Shown: positions 23,019 to 35,100, counted from the first letter of the stretch. The stretch is DNA of 64,000 nucleotides from Abelmoschus esculentus (GCA_035048815.1 JAUCBN010000011.1:20600001-20664000); one strand, 5' to 3'. The notes: a model not told the origin generated them from the letters alone. Made by a program: numbers and translations.

Positions 23019-24072
23019 TTACTTGGCGACGTTTTCACTTGCACTAAATTGCGCATATTCAACACGTATCATTGTGCATGTAGGGAGTTGTTCTCGGATG
23101 GTGGAGATGATAGCATTGTTGAACTCCTTGACATAATTCATGAAGGCCAGTTGCCTTCTCTCCATCCTCTGCAGGATCTCCAGGAGTCCTGCTGGTGCAG
23201 TTTCATCCCTTGTTGGTTCTTCGGCTGCGGCAGGTTCGGCCTCAGCCGCAAGAGGGATGTACGCTTGTGGAGTTGCCTCTTCCACTTGCATTCTTCTCAT
23301 ATAAATTTACCTTGTCCATCCCCACGTTTTGGTGTGTAGGTGTCCAAAGGCATATTTGCAACCCTTTCTAAATTCCCAAAGCAATAATGAGGCAGGGGAA
23401 GATTAGGATACCTTTCTCTTTTGTTGCACACTTAAATATATGTTCGCTTATGATGCTGCCAACGTCAATCCTTTGATTGTGGATGATAAAGTGGATGAGC
23501 TTCAATCGTGGTCTGTCCACCGTCTGGTTGTGAGAGGTTGATAGTAGATTCCTTTTGATGAAGGCATTCCAGAGTTTGTCTTCTAAGAGGCGATCACGGC
23601 GGCTGACAGATCCGTGGTGCTTCCCCGTGTTCCATTTAGCTCCGGGTATATAGAGTTTGGCTTTCATTGCTTCGTAATCATCTGTCGTTAAGGCGACGAC
23701 AAACTCTGCATGTTCGTATTTTATGATATCAAGGCTGAAATAAGTATTGATGACGACGTCGGCCACTGGAATTGCCCTTCCTCTGAGGAAGGCATATGGG
23801 TTCTTCGCCACTAGTCGGTGAGGGTAGAATTCTCGTACCCATTCGATATTTGCTGGATCTGGCTGCCTATCGAACTGCTACCATCTTTGAAAGGTTATTT
23901 TAGATAAGATGAAGGCTTCCAAACCTAGATCCTCTTCTTCTATATAATGGAAGCCTTGCTCCTCCCAAATCTGTCTATTTTTGAAGTTTTGCTCGTATTC
24001 ATGCTCCACTGCCGGTTTGGAGAACCGTTTGAACTTTGCTACTCCATCAGTGTTTTGTGGTTCAGTTTCCAT
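23019..24072 (-). pseudogene. Plant transposon-protein (PF20167-like) ORF in O
   Basis: Resembles the putative plant transposon protein family (Transposase_32 type) common in dicot repeats; I recall the family but could not search. From Met at 24072: an acidic/basic N-terminus (METEPQNTDGVAKFKRFSK), then YIEEEDLGLEAF, REFYPHRL, LRGRAIPVADVVINTYFSLD, RRDRLLEDKLWNAFIKRNLL, HFIIHNQRIDVGSIISEHIF and FPCLI. The C-terminal segment 23019-23300 is Glu/Ala-rich, then helical (LLEILQRMERRQLAFMNYVK). A TAG follows FQRW in frame, and a frameshift separates 23368 from 23300. The biochemical role is unknown. It has a TATA box 80 bp upstream and sits where O lacks polymerase. Confidence 0.68.
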
Positions 24073-24153
24073 ATTTTGTGAATAATGAAGAAGAATTTTG
24101 GCAGAGTAATTGTAATAGAGAGAAAGTGTGGAAAAGATGAGGCTTTCCTCTCT

Positions 24154-24161
24154 TATTTATA
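24154..24161 (-). promoter_or_regulatory. TATA box before the extra ORF of O
   Basis: Minus-strand CTATAAATAAGAGAGG, followed by a C/T-rich leader and the ATG at 24072. The spacing fits a 5' leader of about 50 nt. This suggests the ORF once had its own promoter rather than relying only on the LTR. Confidence 0.55.
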
Positions 24162-24576
24162 GGCGAAGGCGGCCAACCATTGGAAACTGAAGCAACAACA
24201 TCATTGTTCTTGGCATACACACTACGCCATTCTAGTTGGCCCGCACTGGCGGAAGAAACGATGCGGCTTTGACTTGGGCGGCAAGTTTCTCGCTGAGATA
24301 TTTTTTTCTTGAATTGGGCCGTATTTTTGGGCTTGTTCATCTTTATTTCTTTATTGGACCTAAAAATTAAATAATAACAGATGTGAGAAAATAAAATTTA
24401 AAACTAAATTATGAGAGTTAAAATCTAAATTCTAAAACTAAAATTAATTTTCTAACCTAAAACTAATAAATTAAAAAAATTAGGTTATTGCAGAAGTGCA
24501 ATAAATTGCATCTTCAACAGCAACCATCTTCCCCTTTTTGTCTGGAGGAGAAGTTGATGTTCCAGTTGTTGTCTCC

Positions 24577-25100
24577 TCATCTGGTGATTTTTTTAAAGTA
24601 TTGTTGTTCAAGGGGCGTGTTGCCTCGGCAGAGGTTGCCTTGGTAGATATTGTTCAAGCAATTTACTTCTGGATTGAAGTTGAATTCAATTTTAACTTCA
24701 ATTCTTTTACATTCATCTGGTTCATCCTGATGCCTTAGATTGTTGAAAACATTGATCTTTACTTGTTGATCATTGACTCTTATGATCAATTCTCTTTTCT
24801 CACAATCGATCAATATACTTCCTGTGGCTAGGAATGATCTTCCTAATATGATCGGAGCGTGCTCATCTCTTTCACAATCAAGAATTAAGAAGTCAGCAGG
24901 AAAAATAAATTTATCCACCCTTACTAGAATATCTTCAATTTTTCCTTCAGGTTATACGTAAGAGCGGTCTGCCAGTTGTAGCATAATTGTTGCTGGTTTT
25001 GCTTCTCCGATGCCTAGTTTTTGAAATATTGACTTAGGCATGAGATTTATACTAGGGCCTAAGTCGCATAGTGCCTTGCCCACGTATTTATCAACAATAG
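24577..25100 (-). pseudogene. Retropepsin-type protease of element O
   Basis: Minus-strand conserved blocks: CDLGPSINLMPKSIFQKLG (Ala of the usual DLGAS motif is Pro here), MLQLADRSYV, FIFPADFLILDCERDE and PIILGRSFLATG. These match the Athila/Tat protease and the second copy in element I. A stop lies in YV-stop-PEGKIED where the family has Tyr-Pro-Glu-Gly. It is downstream of gag in the same element. Confidence 0.78.
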
Positions 25101-27110
25101 CACATGGTATGGTGAAGCTACCAGGATCTTTTTTTTGGTGGTGGCCTTGTTATGCAACATTGTCACACATCCTTCCATTGTAACAACTATTTCAAATTCT
25201 CTAATTTTTGTCCTTTTGTATATAATATCCTTAAGGAATTTGGCATAATTGGACATTTGCTTAATTGCCTCCACTAAAGGTATATTTATATGTATCTGTT
25301 TAAGTATATCTAGGAATTTCTTAAATTGGTACTCCTCTTTTACTATTTTAACCTTTATGGAAAAGGTGGTAGTGGACGTATATCTTAAATCTTTTCATCG
25401 CACTGAAATCTGATTTGTGGTGCGGCTATGGCATCATCTGCTGTGGCAGTGTTTTCGACAGTATCTGTTGGTTTCTTTGCCTTAGATGTATCATCAGTAG
25501 CTTCTTCAGGGACTATTGTTTCAGGGGTCTTGCCTATTGTTTGAGCAGGTATTTCAGGGTCCTTCAGTTGTAATCTACTTCTAGTTGATATGGCTTTATA
25601 TTGTTCATAAAGACCAACTCAAGCGACTTCAGTATCGCTCGGGAGACCTCCTATGGGTCTGTTTTTTATCTGTTGTGCCATTTGTCCTACTGTAGTTTCC
25701 AGCGCCTTGAGAACAACTTCGTTATTATGCATTCTCATTTCTGTTTTGTCCATGAAAGTGTCAGCTTTTTGGATGAATTTGTTTGTGTTTGTAATGTATG
25801 CGCCAGTCTGGGCCATGAATGTTTGCAGTGTATTCTCCAAAGTTTGGACGTCTATTGTTTGTTGCGGAGGCGGTGCCTGCTGCGACATCTACTGCTGATC
25901 AAATCTATTGTTTTGCTGGAATCCAGTAGCTTGCACCGGTTTATGTTGCGTGTTAAGTGCATTGTTGAGATTGCTCCATGAGAAATTAGGTTGCTTCCTT
26001 CATGATGGATTATAGTTGTTGGACATGTTGTTTCTATTGAAATTTCCAACATAGAAGGAAGGCTCTGGATTGTGTGGGCATGCGTTTGAGTTATGATTTT
26101 TACCACATGTTTCGCAGAGAATGGTAACTGCTTTTACTTTTCGAATATGGCTTTTGCAGATCCTTCACCATATTAGTCAAGGCAGATAGTTGGGCTAGAA
26201 TGGAATCCGAAGAATTTGAATTTGTCATGCCTCGTCTATTTATACCTCTTTTGATGGTTAGGTGTTGATAGTCGTTCTTTGCTAGCCTATCTAGAATTTC
26301 TATACTCCCATGGGGTGGACGGTCTAAGAGCGTTGGCGGAAGAATCAAGCATCATCCTCGTAAGGGTGTTTACTGCATTGTAGAAGATGGATACTTGGGT
26401 CCACTCAAGCAGACCATGCAATGGGGCATTTTCTCTATAACTCTTTCTATCTTTCCCGTGCCTCATACATTGATTCGTCTTCATCTTGCCTAAAGGATGT
26501 TATGTCGTTTCTATGTTTGTCAGTCATGTTGGTATAACTGAATCTGGAAAGGAAGGTTCGGCATAGTTCTGTCCATGAATTCAACTATCCTGACTGGAGG
26601 TTATTTAACCATGCTTTTGCCCTATCCCTCAGTGAATAAGGAAATAATTTCAGCTTAAGGATGTCGGCTGAGACTCCCGGCAGTTTAAACGAATTATAAA
26701 TTTTCAAAAAGGACTTAAGATGCTACCGAGAATCTTCATTGGCCGAACCCCCAAACTGGCCCAGGGTGTTGATCATGTTGAACATGACCGATTTTAGTTT
26801 GAAATGCCCTGCCTCTATATTAGGCATCACAACAGCAGGAGTTAACCCATCTAAATCTTCCTCTAAATAATATCAAAAAGTTTGAGCGCGTTCTTGTCTT
26901 GGAATATTTACTGGATCAAATACTATGAAGGCACCACGGTTGTCTGCCGCGGCGGCATTCATACTCGCGTTGTTATGTTGGTCAGGGTCTACGTTCATTC
27001 TTAGGGGTGCCCTTCATTTCAGATCTTGTGTTGTTTTTTCAATTTCTAGGTCGTAAGGGTATTGATCAATAGTAGGGTTGGACCTGGTCATGTACAAAAT
27101 AACCCACGGA
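25101..27110 (-). pseudogene. Gag of element O, broken
   Basis: Minus-strand fragments of one gypsy gag: near the N-terminus RTRSNPTIDQYPYDLEIEK, then FKLKSVMFNMINTLGQFGG, LKSFLKIYNSFKLPGVSADI, LKLFPYSLRDRAKAWLNNL and AVNTLTRMMLDSSA. A Cys-His cluster CGKNHNSNACPHNPE occurs near 26080-26110. The Gln-rich helical segment at 25619-25888 (QTIDVQTLENTLQTFMAQTG) is the spacer before protease. Several stops and frameshifts occur. Role: particle formation; not functional here. Confidence 0.75.
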
Positions 27111-27200
27111 AGTTAAACAAAAACTAAAACTAAAACTAACTAAATAAACTAAAATAAAAAAAATATACAGAAATAATTGGTAGTAAAATTGAGCGTCAGT

Positions 27201-27217
27201 CCCTGACAATGACGCCA
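27201..27217 (-). other. Primer-binding site of element O
   Basis: Minus-strand TGGCGTCATTGTCAGGG just inside the 5' LTR; tRNA-Asp type with transitions. Confidence 0.75.
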
Positions 27218-27221
27218 AATA

Positions 27222-28554
27222 TGATGGAGGCTATAGATTCCTTGCTAAGTTTCACCTTTGTCAGATTGTAGTATTTAAGATGTCGGTCCCACGACAACTG
27301 TGTCAATTCTATTACTTCTTGTAACTGCACTTAAGAAATTAAAAACACAAATAATTGGATTGGTTTTAATTGCATTAACTAGACTATATTAAATTATAGA
27401 AAATAATAATGAGAACAACAAGGTTAGATTGAATGCTTTGTAGAGGATAATCCACTTATATTGCTAATCAACTTATTAATGCAATAGGTTGAACTACCGC
27501 CTCGGCAGATCGCACAAATGGTCGCCGAAGCTGCCTAGGCGGGGTTATGCCTTGTCGATAATTCAACTTTCCATAGTTTGACAGAGCAGCCGTATATGTT
27601 TCTTCCTTATCCCTAAGAGAAGAAAATAGTTGAAATCCCCGTGTCTTGATGATACCTCCCGGTGTTAATTAAGGGTAGATCACAACCTCACATGCGCCTT
27701 GTTAGTCATTGAAATCCGACCCGGATTAGTCAATGTCCGTGAGAAAAGACCATATTCTCTCGTTTCATGAGCCTAACTCTCTCGATATTAGATAAATGGA
27801 TAATTCTTCACATACTTATCATCTTGAGCACACATGCAAAGAAAGTTAAGCACCCGGAAAGAATAAACTATGAAATAAGTTTTGCATTAATAAATATTAA
27901 TAACAATGTAACCTTCTTCTCCATCTACTCCACAACAATCTAAACCTCCAAGGGAGTTTAGAACATATTATGGTCGACAGCTAAGGATAAGTTTTGTGTG
28001 TAAACCGACTTCTTCTCCTCTAAACCTAAACCTATTGAGTGCCTTATATAGGCCAAGTCTTAAGTTAATCTTTCCATGCAAGGAAAGAGTTCTAAACAGA
28101 AGAGAAATCTAATTCCTAATTAAATTATATTAAATAAATCTTAATTCCTAAAATGTTTCTTCCCGCGTTTCGGCTTGGGTTCGACTTCCTAACTGAGTTG
28201 TTCTTCTTTCTTTATCTTCCGGTATCTTTTCCTCTTCCTGTTGAGCATCACTTGTCGTCTTTCTACGCTGTTGTGGCAGTCCTCAGAATTTTGTCGTGGT
28301 GGATGCTTCAGTTGCAATTCAGCATCTATTTTCTTCTTTGGCTCTTTCTGTGATCTAGTTTCCTGTCTAAGAAAGAAAACTATCAAACATATCTTTTTTA
28401 TGTCAAATAATAGATAAATTCATAATAATAGTATTCGGATGCTGAGATATGGAAAATAATCAGAAATATCTATTATTGTGTTTCATTCTGTCTTTATTAG
28501 CAAAAAATGAGTTAAGAAATAATGTGAAAATAGAGGACTTTTAGGCACTCATCA
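27222..28554 (-). repeat. 5' LTR of element O
   Basis: 1333 bp, partner of 12177-13441. TATA box on minus near 28040-28050. Contains the extra 68-bp segment (about 27520-27590) absent from the 3' LTR. Confidence 0.88.
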
Positions 28555-28587
28555 CCAACCTCGAATCCCAAAATCTCAGGTGTTACA
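28555..28587 (-). repeat. 3' LTR of gypsy element T, piece 3
   Basis: Begins with O's target duplication CCAAC and ends GGTGTTACA, the TG start of the LTR on minus. A polypurine tract (AAGGAGAGAAG on minus, 28591-28601) adjoins it. Confidence 0.65.
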
Positions 28588-28818
28588 ACACTTCTCTCCT
28601 TAAAGAAAATTTCATCCACAAAATTTACCTGATAAGACAAGATACGGATAAATGGCTCTCATTTCCTCCTCGACTTCTCACGTCGCTTTTTCGATCTCAT
28701 TATTCTTCCAAAGCATTTTTACCAAAGGTATACATTTGTTGCGAAGTTCCTTAACACCCTTGTGAGAACTTTAACTGGTTGCTCTTCATATGTCAAATCC
28801 GTATTGACTTTGATATTT

Positions 28819-29019
28819 TCAAATGAAAGGATGTGCGAAAAAATCGACACAGTAATGCCTCAATATAGATACTTGAAAAATATCATGGATATGTGCTAAC
28901 TTTGAAGGTAAGGTTAACCGATAAGCTACTGATCCAAACCTCTCAAGAACTTCATACAGTCCGATATACCTCAAACTCAACTTTCTCTTACTTCTAAAAT
29001 AGATGATTCCATTCCACAT
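28819..29019 (-). pseudogene. Integrase C-terminus of element T
   Basis: Minus-strand SKRKLSLRYIGLYEVLERFG, VAYRLTLPSKLAHIHDIFQV and SILRHY match the C-terminal region of Del/Tekay-type gypsy integrases (pattern: RKLS-R-IGP-E-L-R-G-VAYRL-LP--L--IH-VFHVS-L). The integrase core that should lie at higher coordinates is missing: only about 300 bp separate this from RNase H. The element therefore has an internal deletion. Confidence 0.75.
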
Positions 29020-29306
29020 AGATACTTTGAGAAATAATATTTCTCCTACCTCATACTTAATGTGCTTACGCTTCTAATATGCATACGTCTTCTGTCGGTC
29101 AAAGGTTGCTTCTAGTCACTCCTTAATTATTTAAAATTTTTCTTCAATTTTCCTAACAAGCTCTGAACCCACTATTAGTCAATAATCTTGGTCCAACACA
29201 GTGGTGTCCTACACATACACCCATGAAAGGCCTCGAAATGATTCATTCCGATGCTAAACTAATAATTGATGTTGTAGGCAAAATCTTCAAATGGTAATTT
29301 GTTTTA

Positions 29307-29519
29307 TCAACTCTTGGAAAAGTCCATTATGCATAATCGGAGCATGTCCTCTAAGATTTGGATAACTCGCTCATGTGTGTTATGGTTCCTTTCATAGGTT
29401 TTAAATGTCTCGAGGCGTAAGCAACCAACCACCTTACCATATTGTATGAGCACATAACTCAGCCCATTCAAAGAATCATCACTAAATACCATATAATCTT
29501 TTCCCGGTATAGGTTGCAT
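29307..29519 (-). pseudogene. RNase H fragment of element T
   Basis: Minus-strand YMVFSDDSLNGLSYVLIQYG, then VVGCLRLETFKTYERNHNTH, matches the Ty3/gypsy RNase H start (Y-vysDAS--GLGcvLmQ-g---ayaSRqLk-hE-nYpthdLELaa). SDDS stands where SDAS is usual. Truncated and without flanking function. Confidence 0.72.
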
Positions 29520-29734
29520 TAAGATTGAAGCTTATATAAGATACGCCTTAAGATATTCGAAACTACATTATCTCTTCTAGTTACATAAAAATGGAACCCT
29601 TTTCTATAATAACTTGGTCAATGATACCGCTATATAATAGAAAAACCTTTGACAAACTGTTTATAGTATCCGACAAGTCAATAAAAGCTACGAACTTCCA
29701 ATACATTCCTTGATAGTTTACATTCCACCAAAAC

Positions 29735-30383
29735 TCAGATTTTCTGAGGATCTACGCGGGTTCCATCCACCTCAACTACGTGACCAAGAAACGCCATCTC
29801 AAATAGCCAAAACTCGAACTTACTATACTTGTCGTAAAGACACCTATCTCTAAACACATGAAGAACTACTCGTAGGTGATAATCAAGATCCTCATCTGAG
29901 CATGAGTACACCAAGATATCATCGATAAAATCCATCATAAACTGATCCAAATACGGTTGAAGATCTTGTTCATCAAGTCCATGAATGTCGTATGTGTATT
30001 GGTAAGCCTAAAAGACATCACCAATAACTCATAGCTCCCGTATCGCGTTTTAAAGGCGGTTTTTCAATATTCTCTTCTACTACCTTCAACTGATAGTAAC
30101 CTGACCTCAAGTCGATCTTTAAAAATACACGGATACCCGTCAACTATTCGAACAAGTCATTGATTCTTGATAAAGGATAATTGTTCTTAATCGTAACTTT
30201 AGTGAGCTGACGGTAATCAATATACATCCAACAGTTTGGATACATCCAAGCCATTCCTGATGAATCGTACAATTTGGACGCCTTACATCGCGTGACTAAA
30301 CAAGGCAAGACGGATGTAGATTGGTCAGATCGACATTCTAGTTGGATTGCGTTACGGGCGTAAAGACTGTTGAAGTGACCCAT
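29735..30383 (-). pseudogene. Reverse transcriptase fragments of element T
   Basis: Two frames: 30144-30383 (MYIDYRQLTKVTIKNNYPLS RIND) and 29735-29950 (FMMDFIDDILVYSCSDEDLD, then FEFWLFEMAFLGHVVEVDGT). The catalytic block reads FIDDILVYS (FIDD, the usual Tekay-type form). Between them a stop-filled stretch still carries the fingers-palm region. The piece ends abruptly at 30385, where plus-strand sequence of another element begins, so gag, protease and the 5' LTR are lost. Confidence 0.75.
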
Positions 30384-30390
30384 TTATCAA

Positions 30391-31000
30391 TTGATTGGAG
30401 AGTATAGTGTCAAATTTGATTACATGAATTGGTTCCAAGCATATGTGAAACTACATATATTGACCCTAGAGGAGAGAGAAAGAGAATTATCTATTGCTCC
30501 TCGAAGAAGTCCACCGACACAACGGCAAGGCCAGGGAAAAGAAAGGAATGTTCTAAACTCACCACCTGTGACACTGATGGCACACCTACCTTTTCTCCAC
30601 AGTTTCTGCCACCTTCAAAGGCTTTTTTACTAATGTCGTGCATCCATTTATGTTTACTATGGGTACCTCAACTATTCTGATGTCGTTTTCGTCTTATTAT
30701 CCCTTTTCATTTTCATTAGCATATGTTCCTCCGGTGTCTCAGTTTCCATATTTTGGATCTGGTACGATAGACCACACTCCGATACGGAGCCTATTTTATA
30801 TCGGTTCTAGTGATAGTTGTTCTACCTCAAAGGTAGGTAATGATCGAAAAGAAAGATGACCAAGACCATTAAGAGGAAGACCTAGGTAGATGGTAATAAA
30901 GAAATCTATAGTGGGATCGTCATCCACCACGTTACGGTACGGATGGACTTATGCCTCATTAGTGTTTTATGTCCCGTAAAAATAATAATTATCTTTAGTG
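30391..31000 (+). pseudogene. Plant-mobile-domain-like C-terminal relic
   Basis: Three overlapping frames together resemble the C-terminal tail of plant-mobile-domain (phosphatase 7 long form-like) proteins: YMNWFQAYVKLH with TLEERERELSIAPRRSPPT, then TDGTPTFSPQFLPPSKAF, then FMFTMGTSTILMSFSSYYPF and VSQFPYFGSGTIDHTPIRS. Two frameshifts separate the segments. Such domains occur both in host genes and inside Mutator-like elements; the MuDR relic next door on minus favours the latter. No function is expected. Confidence 0.5.
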
Positions 31001-31099
31001 TGTTAAAAATTTTTTGTTCTTGACTTTTTATATATTTAAATTATTATTTTATGTATATTGTATGTATTTTTTTATGTATATTGACACGGAATAAATGCT
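31001..31099. other. AT-rich junction, nothing seen
   Basis: Short T-rich stretch after the plus-strand relic, possibly its 3' end. Confidence 0.5.
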
Positions 31100-31929
31100 C
31101 TTCCTGTGAGAAACATGTCACATTCATCAAATTGTAATACTACATAAATGCTTGAAATCAATTTCGAAGATCTGGGTGCATTGTGTGATCACATGCCATA
31201 TATTATGAAGCTTGTTTTCCCAAGGTTGCAAAGAAGGTACCCAAACAATAATATATGGCTTTGACAACGGAAGTGGTAGGTAAGTGTCTCACTACTTTAA
31301 GTGATGAATTGATTGTCTCTACCAAGTTCGTTATCATGTGACCATATCTTTTACCTCCATCAAATGACCAAACCACTTATCCTTTGGAAATTTAACTAGA
31401 TAATTATAACCTTTAAATTGCAATTTTGTAATTCTTCTTGCAACTCTTCAACTTCACATACTAAATATGTGTTACCTATTTAATAAAAAATGGAAAACTT
31501 AACAAAGAATAATAAATTCAGAGATATCTTTAAACCAAGATAATGAAAGACTAACCAATTCGAAGCACCAATTTATGTTTATTTGCGCTCTTAAACTTGG
31601 CCAAGTAATTCGTCACAATCTGTCTTAGACAATACTGATGATAAATATTAGGAGGTTGACAAGATCATTCTATACGTTGCATTGCATATTTGATCCCTTT
31701 GCCTCTGTCAGAAATAATGCATATACCATCATCTCTATCCTGAAAAACATGTGGTAGAACATACCTTCGTAAGTTCTTTAGGAAGAACTCCTAAGAAGGG
31801 ATATCCTCTTTTTCGACTATTGGAAGACAATTGGAATTGTCTTTCTGTTACCATCGTGCAACTCCCAACAATAATATTTATGTGTATCAACGGTACAACC
31901 AGCTATCATTGATCTGAATCATCGTTTTG
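31100..31929 (-). pseudogene. MuDR/MULE transposase, C-terminal part
   Basis: Stop-broken minus-strand frames align by eye with plant MULE transposases: ISDRGKGIKYAMQRIE (the ISDRHxxI block), QPPNIYHQYCLRQIVTNYLA (the WxxxxHxxCxRHxxxNF block), then NLVETINSSLKVVRHLPTTS (the NxAExxNxxLkgaRxlPI block). These transposases cut and join Mutator-type terminal repeats. Many stops and frameshifts. The X copy at 31935 splits it from the upstream part. Confidence 0.7.
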
Positions 31930-31934
31930 TAGTG

Positions 31935-32082
31935 TATAATCACTAATTTTATCTGGATTTTTTAAACCCGGGTTTTTAATTTCCATTTCATTCAATAACG
32001 GGCTAAACTTTAATTTTAATTTCTAATATTTATTTTTGTTTAATATTTCCTCAAAAATCCAAAAATACTATATTAATGTATT

Positions 32083-32121
<39 letters not shown>

Positions 32122-35100
32122 CTTTATTATAAAACCAAAAAAAAAATTAATTGTACATGTTTATGATTAAAGAAATCCAAAAATGTATGTGTCAATCCTT
32201 TTTGTATTATATTATTTAACTTTATTAGCCTCTACTTATAGATTAAGTTAAAAAAAATAAAAAAAAAAACTCTCTAAAAATATATTCAATCTTATTTTCA
32301 TTTTCGGTTGCTTTGTTTAAAGTTTTTTATCATTATTATTTTTTCCTTTTTATTAGTATTAATATTATTTTATATATATATATATTTACATAACAAATTT
32401 ATAAAAACATAATAATAATAAAAATAAATAAACTTATTAAATAAATAGCCCATTTATTTTATTATCAAAGTCCATTTAAAAATAATTATAACCCATTTTA
32501 ATTATATCAGCAACCCAGTTCTAATTAAATTACACCAAGCCAATTATTAAATAATACAGGCCCACAATTAAGCCCAAAACCCGGTCACAAACATTAAACC
32601 CTAATCTGATCTTAATCTTCATGCGTAGCCAATAGACGGTCGTTGGATCGGCCCCTAGATCCAACGGCCATGATGCAAGCGGAGAAACTTCCAGGGACCA
32701 CACGCGCCACACGCGCGGCTCGTCGCCTCCCTCACGCGCGCGTGTGGCGCACGCGCAGACTTTTCGGTTTTCACTCACCTTTTCAACTTCCCCGGCCGCT
32801 CAATTTCCGGTCACCGATCACCGACAACAGTGGTCCCTCCTTGCTTCGATAACCACCTCGCATAAGAAGACAATAGCGTCAGAAATCATACAAAGGATTA
32901 TAGCAAAATAATTCAGGAATTTCAGAAACAAAATGGACAAAATTGCAGAGAATTATCAGAGATAATATCAACATTTTAGAGCCATCATGTTCAGCATTTT
33001 TTAGAAGGACGTTCGGCCAACAAATCTCAGGGAATTACAGAGTCGAATACATCTAAAATCAGGGAGCCAATAGTAGTATTTAGGATTTTCATATTCATGT
33101 AATTCAGGCTGGCTATAAAAAGAAAGTCGAGAACACTTGTAAAAAAAATGTTTGAGAGATCAATAGAAACCAAAGATTTTCGAGGTAAATCTTCGGGTTC
33201 TTCGTTTGCATGCAGAAATTCAAATAAGGTTTAGTTTTTTACCTCTAATGTCGAGACCGTTCATCCCTTCGAGTCAACTTGTTTCTTTTCTCCGGTGAAA
33301 ATTCCCCAGGCCTTCGCGCCGACATGGGGAACCGGACATAAAAGAAAAGCTTTTGGGTCTTCGAATCGTTTTGAAACTCGGTTTTTGTCCTCTGAAAGAG
33401 AATTTTTTTCTTTTTTTTCTCGTTTGGATTTCGAAAAAGAAGGCTTTTTGTTTGTTTGGTCTTCGTCGGCCACCACTGACGGTGGTCGGAATCTGGAAAC
33501 TAAGGTGGTTTTCTGGGGTTTGGTGCGGAGAATATAAACATTTTGAACGTTCTTATGAACACTATAGAGAAAAGGTTGAGAGCTTGTTTTTTGGTTTTGA
33601 TTGAAATGGCTAAAGGGGGATCTCTTGTTTTTTGTTTGTGTTTTATAGTGGCTGATAAAAGAAAAAGGAATATTTACCTCATTTAAATCCCTCCGTCCCA
33701 GGGCTATTATGCACGAGGTCTTCCTGATTTTTGAAAATCTTTCATTTCGTTCACTAATATGAAGGCTTTCATCCAATTTTAAATGGGTTAATCCATTTTA
33801 ACTCCTTCCGTGCTTTGGTATATATTTTTCAGTCCTTCCTCGCTTCGAAATAGCTTGCTAAGGGCTTCGAAGTTTTTAAGTCTTTTTATTTTAGCCACCA
33901 ATTCGAGTTTCAAAGCTTACTTTCTTTTAATTTAGTTTTGAAACTTTGTTTTATTTTATTATAGTCTTTTACAATAGCTTTTTTTTTATTTCTTTTTATT
34001 TACTGTTTTATTTGTTTAATGCATTTTATCATTTTGTTAATATATTTATTTTACATGCATTTTATTTATGCATTTTAGTTATTTACATGTATTTTGTACA
34101 TATTTAATTTGATACGTATTTATTTTATCATGCATGTTGTTACTTATGTATTCACTTCATTGTACATGCTTTATTTGCCCTGCATGTTTTTATTTATGCA
34201 TTTTGTTATTTTGTTCATAAATACTTTTCGTCATTTTTTATTTATTTCATGTGTTTTGTTATGACTTTATTTTTGTACACATTTTTTTTGCAACTTACAT
34301 CCTCTTCTAATTAAAGAACCTAATTTAATTACGTCTTTATTCGGTCGTAATGGGCTCGTGTTCTAACGTAGTGGTTGCGGTGTATGCGTTGCCTTCGAAT
34401 AAAGATAAGGTGAAAATAAAAGTTATTTCGAACATTAAACAAATTTTAATTTAACGCCACTTTAATCCGTAAAATTTAAAATCAATTAAGCGGTTATTTT
34501 TAATAAATATGCCAATTTTTTGGCAGTTTTTAAATCCTAAACCAGTTTTTAAACCCTAAACCAGTTTTTAAACCGTAATTGACTCTCGGACCAGTCTTTT
34601 TTGAATCTCTGCTTTTTGTGGTGTCCGTCCTATCAAAGAGACCGGTGGCGACTCTCCCCTTTTGAAATTCTTTCCACCCTTTTTTAAAACATTTTTAAAA
34701 TCCCTTTTAAAATATTTTAATCCCTAAGTCCATGTTAACCCTAATTTGTAAATCCCCTTTTTTTAATTCAATTTTCAATTTTGGTTCTCAAAACCTAATT
34801 CCCTAATTATCCCATTTCGATTCCTAATTCTAATTTCAAACCCTAGTTTTTTTAAATTCCTAATTCTAAACTCTAATTTCCAATTCTAAAACAACTTTTC
34901 AACTTTCCTTTTTAAACTTAATCTCTAAATTTTTGGAACCCTAAAAATCCAACTTTTCAAATTCCTAATTTTTAGACCTAATTTCCCCTTTTCAATTTAA
35001 GCCCTAAATTTTCAATTTTGAAGACCGAATTATCAATTTTGATCAAAATCCCAAATCTTTCAATCTCTAAACCTAATTCATAATTTTGGGACAATTTCAA

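Larger units (their letters stand above)
12177..28554 (-). mobile_element. Non-autonomous gypsy-type LTR element O
   Basis: A 16.4-kb insertion with LTRs at 12177-13441 and 27222-28554, termini TGATGGAGG and GCACTCATCA, and a perfect target duplication CCAAC (12172-12176 and 28555-28559). On minus: 5' LTR with TATATAAGG, a tRNA-Asp-like primer-binding site, gag (about 25275-27100), protease (24577-25100), an extra ORF with its own TATA box (23019-24072), then non-coding DNA and a polypurine tract. Inside it sit element I (14369-21261) and a solo LTR (21730-23013). No reverse transcriptase, RNase H or integrase is present, so mobility must have been supplied in trans. The gag-protease type resembles the Athila/Tat lineages. 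Confidence 0.88.

Noticed and set aside
33261..33776. 171-codon ORF on minus
   Set aside because: Antisense inside the X copy. The matching stretch in the copy at 5007-8100 has a similar start (FRPP-VVA) but then stops and shifts, so the likeness is at DNA level.
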